A DNA stretch of 64,000 bases from Petrolisthes cinctipes (lineage: Eukaryota > Arthropoda > Malacostraca > Decapoda > Porcellanidae). The DNA lies in NCBI GenBank assembly GCA_033782935.1, contig JAWQEG010000486.1, forward strand, positions 3,100,001-3,164,000, given 5' to 3'. The notes under the pieces are model-generated. The model saw only the letters and a list, made by a program, of their open reading frames with translations. It did not search any database and was not told the origin of the DNA. The stretch's first letter is position 1, and every line of letters starts with the position of its first letter. Positions 12,580 to 21,493 of this stretch are shown here, one piece after another. Made by a program: the position numbers and the translations under genes.

Positions 12580-15500
12580 AAAATATCGAATTTTCAGGTG
12601 TTTAGGGCCAGAATTTGAGATATAAACGGGTACAGAATATGCATGCACATATCGACTTTTGGGCACCTAAAAGACCGATTTTCAGTATGCTTTTGGCCTA
12701 TATTTTGAAAATACTCTAACACGGAGTAGGCATGTACAGATTTGGTTCTGGGACCCCTAAATATCGAATTTTCGGGTGTTTTGAGCCTGAATTTGAGATA
12801 TAAACGAGTATAGAAGATGCATACACCTATTGACTTTAGGCAAAAAAAATTTAGATTTTCAGCATGTTTTGGGCCTGAATTTTGAAAATACTCTAACACG
12901 GAGTAGGCATGTACAGATCGCTTCTAGGACCCCAAACTATCGAATTTTCGGGTGTTTAGGGCCAGAATTTGAGATATCGACTTTTTGGCACCTAAAATAT
13001 CGATTTTTAGCATGTTTTTAGCCTATATTTTGAAAATATTCTAGCACTGAGTAGGCATGTACAGATTGCTTCTGGTACCCCAAAATATTGAATTTTCGGG
13101 TGTTTTGAGCCAGAATTTGAGATATAAACGGGAACAGAAGATGCATGCACATATCGACTTTTGGGCACCTAAAATATTGATTTTGAGCATGTTTTGAGCC
13201 TATATTTTGAAAACATTCTAGTACTGAGTAGGCATGTACAGATCGCTTCTGGGACCCCTAAATATCGAATTTTCGGGTGTTTTGGGACTGAATTTGAGAT
13301 ATCGACTTTTTGGCACCTAAAATATCGATTTTTAGCATGTTTTTAGCCTATATTTTGAAAATATTCTAGCACTGAGTAGGCATGTACAGATCGCTTCTGG
13401 AACCCCAAAATATCGAATTTTCGGGTGTTTTGAGCTTGAATTTGAGATATAAACGGGTACAGAAGATGAATGCACATATCGACTTTTATGCACCTAAAAT
13501 ATCGATTTTGAGCATGTTTTGAGCCTATATTTTGAAAACATTCTAGCACTGAGTAGGCATGTACAGATCGCTTCTGGGACCCAAAAATATCGAATTTTTG
13601 GGTGTTTAGGGCCAGAATTTGAGATATAAACGGGTACAGAAGATGCATGCACATATCGACTATTGGGCACCTAAGAGATCGATTTTCAGTATGTTTTTGG
13701 CCTGTATTTTTAAAATACTCTAAAACGGAGTAGGCATGTACAGATCGCTTCGGGGACCCCTAAATATCGAATTTTCGGGTGTTTTGGGACTGAATTTGAG
13801 ATATCGACTTTGTGGCACCTAAAATATCGATTTTTAGCATGTTTTTAGCCTATATTTTGATAATATTCTAGCACTGAGTAGGCATGTCCAGATTGCTTTT
13901 GGGACCCCAATATATTGAATTTTCGGGTGTTTAGGGCCAGAATTTGAGATATAAACGGGTACAGAAGATGCATGCACATACCGACTTTTAGGCAACTAAA
14001 GGATCGATTTTCAGTATGTTTTTGGCCTGTATTTTGAAAATACTCTAACACGGAGTAGGCATGTACAGATCGCTTCTGGGACCCCATAATATCGAATTTT
14101 CGGGTGTTTTGGGCCTGAATTTGAGATATCGCCTTTACGCACCTAAAATATCGATTTTTAGCATGTTTTTACCCTATATTTTGAAAATATTCTAGAACTG
14201 AGTAGGCATGTACAGATCGCTTCTGGGACCCAAAAATATCGAATTTTTGGGTGTTTAGGGCCAGAATTTGAGATATAAACGGGTACAGAAGATGCATGCA
14301 CATATCGACTATTGGGCACCTAAGAGATCGATTTTCAGTATGTTTTTGGCCTGTATTTTTAAAATACTCTAAAACGGAGTAGGCATGTACAGATCACTTC
14401 TGGGACCCCATAATATCGAATTTTCGGGTGTTTTGGGCCTGAATTTGAGATATCGCCTTTACGCACCTAAAATATCGATTTTTAGCATGTTTTTACCCTA
14501 TATTTTGAAAATATTCTAGAACTGAGTAGGCATGTACAGATCAAGTCTGGGACACCAAAATATCGAATTTTCGGGTGTTTTGAGCCTGAATTTGAGGTAT
14601 AAACGAGTACAGGAGATGCATGCACATATCGACTTTTGGGCACATAAAATATCGATTTTGAGGATGTTTTGAGCCTATATTTTGGAAACATTCTAGCACT
14701 GAGTAGGCATGTACAGATCGCTTCAGAGACCCCAAAATATCGAATTTTCGGGTGTTTTGAGCCTGAATTTGAGATATAAACAAGTACAGAAGATGCATGC
14801 ACATGTCGACTTTTGAGCACCTAAAATATCGATTTTGAGCATGATTTGAGCCTATATTTTGAAAACATTCTAGCACTGAGTAGGCATGTACAGATCGCTT
14901 CTGGGACCCAAAAATATCGAATTTTCGGGTGTTTAGGGCCAGAATTTGAGATATTAACGGGTACAGAAGAAGCATGCACATATCGACTTTTGGGCACCTA
15001 AAAGATCGATTTTCAGTATGTTTTTGGCCTGTATTTTGAAAATACTCTAAAATGGAGTAGGCATGTACAGATCGCATCGGGGACCCCTAAATATCGAATT
15101 TTCGGGTGATTTGGGACTGAATTTGAGATATCGACTTTTTGGCACCTAAAATATCGATTTTTAGCATGTTTTTAGCCTATATTTTGAAAATATTCTAGCA
15201 CTGAGTAGGCATGTACAGATCGCTTCTGTGACACCAAAATATCGAATTTTCGGGTGTTTTGAGCCTGAATTTGAGATATAAACGAGTACAGAAGATGCAT
15301 GCACATATCGACTTTTGGGCACCTAAAATATCGATTTTGAGCATGTTTTGAGCCTATATTTTAAAAACATTCTAGCACTGAGTAGGCATGTACAAATCGC
15401 TTTTGGGACCCCAAAATATCGAATTTTCGGGTGTTTTGAGCCTGAATTTGAGATATAAACGAGTATAGAAGATGCATACACATATTGACTTTGGGCACCA

Positions 15501-16650
15501 AAAATATCGATTTTCAGCATGTTTTGGGCCTATATTTTGTAAATACTCTAACACGGAGTAGGCATGTACAGATCGCTTTTGGGACCCCTAAATATCGAAT
15601 TTTCGGGTGTTTTGGGACTGAATTTGAGATATCGACTTTTTGGCACCTAAAATATCGATTTTTAGCATGTTTTTTAGCCTATATATTGAAAATATTCCAG
15701 CACTGAGTAGGCATGTACAGATTGCTTCTGGGACCCCAAAATATTGAATTTTCGGGTGTTTTGAGCCTGAATTTGAGATATAAACGGGTACTGAAGATAC
15801 GTGCACATATTGACTTTGGGAATCTAAAATATCGATTTTGAGCATGTTTTGGGAATGTATTTTGAAAATACTCTAACACGGAGTAGGCATGTACAGATCG
15901 CTTCTGGGACCCCAAAATATCGAATTTTCGGGTGTTTTGGGCCTGAATTTGAGATATCGCCTTTACGCACCTTAAATATCGATTTTTAGCATGTTTTGAG
16001 TTTATATTTTGAAAATATTCTAGCACTGAGTAGGCATGTACAGATCGCTTCTGGGACCCCAAAATATCGAATTTTCGGGTGTTTTGAGCCTGAATTTGAG
16101 ATATAAACGAGTACAGAAGATGCATGTACATATCGATTTTTGGGCACCTAAAATACCGATTTTGAGCATGTTTTGGGCCTGTATTTTGTAAATACTCTAA
16201 CACGGAGTAGGCATGTACAGATCGCTTCTGGGACCCCATAATATCGAATTTTTGGGTGTTTTGGGCCTGAATTTGAGATATCGCCTTTACACACCTAAAA
16301 TATCGATTTTTAGCATGTTTTTAGCCTATATTTTGATAATATTCTAGCACTGACTAGGCATGTTCAGATCGCTTCTGGGACCCCAAAATATCGAATTTTC
16401 GGGTGTTTAGGGCCAGAATTTGTGATATAAACGGGTACAGAAGATGAATGCACATATCGACTTTTGGGCACCATAAAGATCGATTTTCTGTATGTTTTGG
16501 GGCATGTATTTTGAAAATACTCTAACACGGAGTAGGCATGTACAGATCCCTTCTGTGACTCCTAAATATTGAATTTTCGGGTGTTTTGGGACTGAATTTG
16601 AGATATCGCCTTTACGCACCTAAAATATCGATTTTTAGCATGTTTTTAGC
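12580..16650. repeat. Long segment (about 4.07 kb) repeated at 36389-40135
   Basis: The offset is 23,809 from about 12580 to 14200 and 23,485 from about 14500 to 16650. The difference of 324 equals one L + S dimer (177 + 147), duplicated in this copy near 14.1-14.5 kb. Markers shared by both copies include catgtccagattgc (13883 and 37692), ttttaccctat with tctagaactgag, gaggtataaac, and ttgagtttatatt. The second half is repeated once more at 40.3-42.3 kb. Confidence 0.82.
14080..14530. repeat. 324-bp L+S dimer duplication
   Basis: The private variant ttttaccctat occurs at 14167 and 14491, 324 bases apart, each followed by attctagaactgag. The counterpart at 37.9-38.0 kb has this element only once. 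The long monomer involved carries gactattgggcacc and ctctaaaacggag, also present 649 bases earlier. Confidence 0.75.
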
Positions 16651-17099
16651 CTATATTTTGAAAATATTCTAGCACTGAGTAGGCATGTACAGATCGCGTA
16701 TGTGACCCCAAAATATCGAATTTTCGGGTGTTTTGAGCCTGAATTTGAGATATAAACGAGTACAGGAGATGCATGCACATATCGACTTTTGGACACCTAA
16801 AATATCGATTTTGAGGATGTTTTGAGCCTATATTTTGAAAACATTCTAGCATTGAGTAGGCATGTACAGATCGCTTCAGGGACCCCAAAATATCGAATTT
16901 TCGGGTGTTTTGAGCCTGAATTTGAGATATAAACAGGTACAGAAGATGCATGGACATATCGACTTTTGAGCACCTAAAATATCGATTTTGAGCATGATTT
17001 GAGCCTATATTTTGAAAACATTCTAGCACTGAGTAGGCATGTACAGATCGCTTCTGGGACCCAAAAATATCGAATTTTCGGGTGTTTAGGGCCAGAATT
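16651..17099. repeat. Satellite monomers of A type and variants
   Basis: Anchors continue in register to 17031. The rare features gaggatgttttgag and cttcagggacc also appear near 14660 and 14723, linking this stretch to the block on its left. Confidence 0.6.
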
Positions 17100-18386
17100 T
17101 GAGATATAAACGAGTACAGAAGATGCATGCACATATCGACTTTTGGGCACCTAAAATATCGATTTTGAGCATTTTTTGAGCCTATATTTTGAAAACATTC
17201 TAGCACTGAGTAGGCATGTACAAATCGGTTCTGGGACCCCAAAATATCGAATTTTCGGGTGTTTTGAGCCTGAATTTGAGATATAAACGAGTATAGAAGA
17301 TCCATACACATATTGACTTTGGGCACCAAAAATATCGATTTTCAGCATGTTTTGGGCATGAATTTTGAAAATACTCTAACACGGAGTAGGCAAGTACAGA
17401 TCGCTTCTGGGACCCCAAAATATCGAATTTTCGGGTGTTTAGGGCCAGAATTTGAGATATAAACGGGTACAGAAGATGCATGCACATATCGACTTTTGGG
17501 AACCTAAAAGATCGATTTTCAGTATGCTTTTGGCCTATTTTTTGAAAATACTCTAACACGGAGTAGGCATGTAGAGATCGCTTCTGGGACCCCTAAATAT
17601 CGAATTTTCGGGTGTTTAGGGCCAGAATTTGAGATATAAACGGGTACAGAAGATGCCTGCACATATCGACCTTTGGGCACCTAAAAGATCGATTTTCAGT
17701 ATGTTTTTGGCCTGTAATTTGAAAATACTCTAACTAGGAGTAGGCATGAAAAGATCGCTTTTGGGACCCCTAAATATCGAATTTTCGGGTGTTTTGGGAC
17801 TGAATTTGAGATATCGACTTTTTGGCACCTAAAATATCGATTTTTAGCATGTTTTTTAGCCTATATTTTGAAAATATTCCAGCACTGAGTAGGCATGTAC
17901 AGATTGCTTCTGGGACCCCAAAATATTGAATTTTCGGGTGTTTTGAGCCTGAATTTGAGATATAAACGGGTACAGAAGATACATGCACATATTGACTTTG
18001 GGCATCTAAAATATCGATTTTTCGCATGTTTTGGGCATGTATTTTGAAAATACTCTAACACGGAGTAGGTATGTACAGATCGCTTCTGGGACCCCAAAAT
18101 ATCGAATTTTCGGGTGTTTTGAACCTGAATTTGAGATATAAACGGGTACTGAAGATGCATGCACATATCGACTTTTGGGCACCTAAAACATAAATTTTGA
18201 GCATGTTTTGGGCCTGTATTTTGTAAATACTCTAACACGGAGTAGGCATGTACAGATCGCTTCTGGGACCCCATAATATCGAATTTTTGGGTGTTTTGGG
18301 AGTGAATTTGAGATATCGCCTTTACGCACCTAAAATATCGATTTTTAGCATGTTTTTAGCCTATATTTTGAAAATATTCTAGCACT

Positions 18387-18563
18387 GAGTAGGCATGTAC
18401 AGATCGCTTCTGGGACCCCAAAATATCGAATTTTCGGGTGTTTTGAGCTTGAATTTGAGATATAAACGAGTACAGAAGATGCATGCACATATCGACTTTT
18501 GGGCACCTAAAATATCGATTTTGAGCATGTTTTGAGCCTATATTTTGAAAACATTCTAGCACT
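18387..18563. repeat. Monomer type A (long, 177 bp)
   Basis: Diagnostic features are ccccaaaatatcgaatt near unit position 31, gagcttgaatttgag or gagcctgaatttgag near 59, aaacgagtacagaag near 78, and the end gattttgagcatgttttgag. It is followed by the acattctagcactgag form of the next unit start. It normally follows an S monomer and precedes type B. Confidence 0.8.
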
Positions 18564-18740
18564 GAGTAGGCATGTACAGATCGCTTCTGGGACCCAAAAA
18601 TACCGAATTTTTGGGTGTTTAGGGCCAGAATTTGAGATATAAACGGGTACAGAAGATGCATGAACATATCGACTTTTGGGCACCTAAAAGATTGATTTTC
18701 AGTATGTTTTTGGCCTGTATTTTGAAAATACTCTAACACA
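18564..18740. repeat. Monomer type B (long, 177 bp)
   Basis: Diagnostic features are gacccaaaaata near unit position 28, gggtgtttagggccag near 51, aaacgggtacagaag near 78, and agatcgattttcagtatg in place of atatcgattttgagcatg (here agattgatttt). It ends in tactctaacacggag (here acagag). It normally precedes short type C. Confidence 0.8.
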
Positions 18741-18888
18741 GAGTAGGCATGTACAGATCGCTTCGGAGACCCCTAAATATCGAATTTTCGGGTGTTTTGG
18801 GACTGAATTTGAGATATCGACTTTTTGGCACCAAAAATATCGATTTTTATCATGTTTTTAGCCTATATTTTGAAAATATTCTAGCACT
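18741..18888. repeat. Monomer type C (short, 148 bp)
   Basis: Diagnostic features are gacccctaaatatcg near unit position 28, gtgttttgggactg near 53, and a direct join gagatatcgactttttggc. Unit positions 78-106 of the long form are absent. It ends in atttttagcatgtttttagc (here tatcatg) followed by atattctagcactgag. The 148-bp length shifts the reading frame of anything read across it. Confidence 0.82.
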
Positions 18889-19064
18889 GAGTAGGCATGT
18901 ACAGATTGCATCTGGAACCCCAAAATATTGAATTTTCGGGTGTTTTGAGCCTGAATTTGAGATATAATCGGGTACAGAAGATACATGCACATATTGACTT
19001 TGGGCATCTAAAATATCGATTTTCAGCATGTTTTGGGCATGTATTTTGAAAATACTCTAACACG
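18889..19064. repeat. Monomer type D (long, 176 bp)
   Basis: It has tg where other types have cg at three unit sites: cagattgc (19-20), atattgaatt (41-42) and atattgac (107-108). It also has gaagatacatgcac instead of gaagatgcatgcac, and ctttgggcatc, one base shorter than cttttgggcacc, which makes it 176 bp. It ends in gattttcagcatgttttggg. Confidence 0.8.
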
Positions 19065-19241
19065 GAGTAGGCATGTACAGATCGCTTCTGGGACCCCAAA
19101 ATATCGAGTTTTCTGGAGTTTTGAGCCTGAATTTGAGATATAAACGGGTACTGAAGATGCATGCACATATCGAACTTTGGGCACCTAAAACATCGATTTT
19201 GAGCATGTTTTGGGCCTGTATTTTGTAAATACTCTAACACG
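19065..19241. repeat. Monomer type E (long, 177 bp)
   Basis: Diagnostic features are gggtactgaagatgc (ct where other types have ca), aaaacatcgattttgagc, and gcctgtattttgtaaatac at the end. It follows D and precedes short type F throughout the window. Confidence 0.8.
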
Positions 19242-19388
19242 AAGTAGGCATGTACAGATCGCTTCTCGGACCCCATAATATCGAATTTTTGGGTGTTTTG
19301 GGCCTGAATTTGAGATATCGCCTTTACGTACCTAAAATATCGATTTTTAGCATGTTTTGAGCCTATATTTTGAAAACATTCTAGCACT
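19242..19388. repeat. Monomer type F (short, 147 bp)
   Basis: Diagnostic features are gaccccataatatcg near unit position 28 and gagatatcgcctttacgc (here ttacgt) after the same 29-bp loss seen in type C. One further base is lost (cgcctttacgcacc against cgactttttggcacc). It ends in atttttagcatgttttgagc. The 147-bp length keeps reading frame, unlike type C. Confidence 0.8.
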
Positions 19389-19959
19389 GAGTAGGCATGT
19401 ACAGATCGCTTCAGGGACCCCAAAATATCGAATTTTCGGGTGTTTTGAGACTGAATTTGAGATATAAACAGGTACAGAAGATGCATGCACATATCGACTT
19501 TTGAGCACCTAAAATATCGATTTTGAGCATGATTTGAGCCTATATTTTGAAAACATTCTAGCACTGAGTAGGCATGTACAGATCGCTTCTGGGACCCAAA
19601 AATATCGAATTTTCGGGTGTTTAGGGCCAGAATTTGAGATATAAACGAGTACAGAAGATGCATGCACATATCGACTTTTGGGCACCTACAAGATCGATTT
19701 TCAGTATGTTTTTGGCCTGTATTTTGAAAATACTCTAACACGGAGTAGGCTTGTACAGATCGCTTTTGGGACCCCTAAATATCGAATTTTCGGGTGTTTT
19801 GGGACTGAATTTGAGATATCGACTTTTTGGCACCTAAAATATCGATTTTTAGCATGTTTTTAGCCTATATTTTGAAAATATTCTAGCACTGAGTAGGCAT
19901 GTACAGATCGCTTCTGGGACCCCAAAATATCGAATTTTCAGGTGTTTTGAGCCTGAATT

Positions 19960-21493
19960 TGAGATATAAACGAGTACAGAAGATGCATGCACATATCGAC
20001 TTTTGGGCACCTAAAATATCGATTTTGAGCATTTTTTGAGCCTATATTTTGAAAACATTCTAGCACTGAGTAGGCATGTACAAATAGCTTCTGGGACCCC
20101 AAAATATCGAATTTTCGGGTGTTTTGAGCCTGAATTTGAGATATAAACGAGTATAGAAGATCCATACACATATTGACTTTGGGCACCAAAAATATCGATT
20201 TTCAGCATGTTTTGGGCATGAATTTTGAAAATACTCTATCACGGAGTAGGCAAGTACAGATTGCTTCTGGGACCCCAAAATATCGAATTTTCGGGTGTTT
20301 AGGGCCAGAATTTGAGATATAAACGGGTACAGAAGATGCATGCACATATCGACTTTTGGGAACCTAAAAGATCGATTTTCAGTATGCTTTTGGCCTATAT
20401 TTTGAAAATACTCTAACACGGAGTAGGCATGTAGAGATCGCTTCTGGGACCCCTAAATATCGAATTTTCGGGTGTTTAGGGCCAGAATTTGAGATATAAA
20501 CGGGTACAGAAGATGCCAGGACATATCGACATTTGGGCACCTAAAAGATCGATTTTCAGTATGTTTTTGGCCTGTATTTTGAAAATACTCTAACTAGGAG
20601 TAGGCATGAAAAGATCGCTTTTGGGACCCCTAAATATCGAATTTTCGGGTGTTTTGGGACTGAATTTGAGATATCGACTTTTTGGCACCTAAAATATCGA
20701 TTTTTAGCATGTTTTTTAGCCTATATTTTGAAAATATTCCAGCACTGAGTAGGCATGTACAGATTGCTTCTGGGACCCCAAAATATTGAATTTTCGGGTG
20801 TTTTGAGCCTAAATTTGAGATATAAACGGGTACAGAAGATACATGCACATATTGACTTTGGGCATCTAAAATATCGATTTTTCGCATGTTTTGGGCATGT
20901 ATTTTGAAAATACTCTAACACGGAGTAGGCATGTACAGATCGCTTCTGGGACCCCAAAATATCGAATTTTCGGGTGTTCAGGGCCAGAATTTGAGATATA
21001 AACAGGTACAGAAGATGCATGCACATATCGACTTTTGAGCACCTAAAATATCGATTTTGAGCATGATTTGAGCCTATATTTTGAAAACATTCTAGCACTG
21101 AGTAGGCATGTACAGATCGCTTCTGGGACCCAAAAATATCGAATTTTCGGGTGTTTAGGGCCAGAATTTGAGATATAAACGAGTACAGAAGATGCATGCA
21201 CATATCGACTTTTGGGCACCTACAAGATCGATTTTCAGTATGTTTTTGGCCTGTATTTTGAAAATACTCTAACACGGAGTAGGCTTGTACAGATCGCTTT
21301 TGGGACCCCTAAATATCGAATTTTCGGGTGTTTTGGGACTGAATTTGAGATATCGACTTTTTGGCACCTAAAATATCGATTTTTAGCATGTTTTTAGCCT
21401 ATATTTTGAAAATATTCTAGCACTGAGTAGGCATGTACAGATCGCTTCTGGGACCCCAAAATATCGAATTTTCAGGTGTTTTGAGCCTGAATT
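19960..21493. repeat. 17-mer unit, copy 2, internally deleted to 9 monomers (1,534 bp)
   Basis: It follows copy 1 at offset 2,860 to about 20975, then matches the end of copy 1 at offset 1,534. The missing 1,326 bp is exactly eight monomers (5 x 177 + 3 x 147). The fusion monomer near 20977 has a unique gggtgttcagggccag, so the exchange also left a mosaic. Confidence 0.87.

Larger units (their letters stand above)
18387..19388. repeat. Reference higher-order hexamer A-B-C-D-E-F (two L-L-S trimers, 1,002 bp)
   Basis: This is the cleanest place to read the basic organisation. Anchors lie at 18387, 18564, 18741, 18889, 19065, 19242 and 19389, giving monomers of 177, 177, 148, 176, 177 and 147 bp. 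The first three form trimer ABC (502 bp) and the next three trimer DEF (500 bp). Each monomer type carries its own diagnostic bases, and the same types in the same order recur elsewhere, for example DEF at 1722-2221. The six are therefore subfamilies fixed before larger blocks were amplified. I use these letters in the other entries. Confidence 0.85.
17100..19959. repeat. Tandem 17-mer unit, copy 1 (2,860 bp)
   Basis: Anchors run 17031, 17208, 17384, 17561, 17738, 17887, 18063, 18240, 18387, 18564, 18741, 18889, 19065, 19242, 19389, 19566, 19743 and 19891. That gives 17 monomers with pattern LLLLS LLS LLS LLS LLS and a total of 2,860 bp. Private markers are gagcattttttgagcc (17166), gaagatccatacac (17297) and a monomer start ggagtaggcatgaaaagatc (17737). 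Each recurs at +2,860 and +4,394. Confidence 0.88.

Noticed and set aside
18420..18445. CENP-B box
   Set aside because: The minus strand reads ttcgatattttgggg, which resembles the core pattern TTCGnnnnAnnCGGG but lacks the required A and the C of CGGG. On the plus strand ttcgggtgttttgag fits worse. I see no proper match in any subtype.
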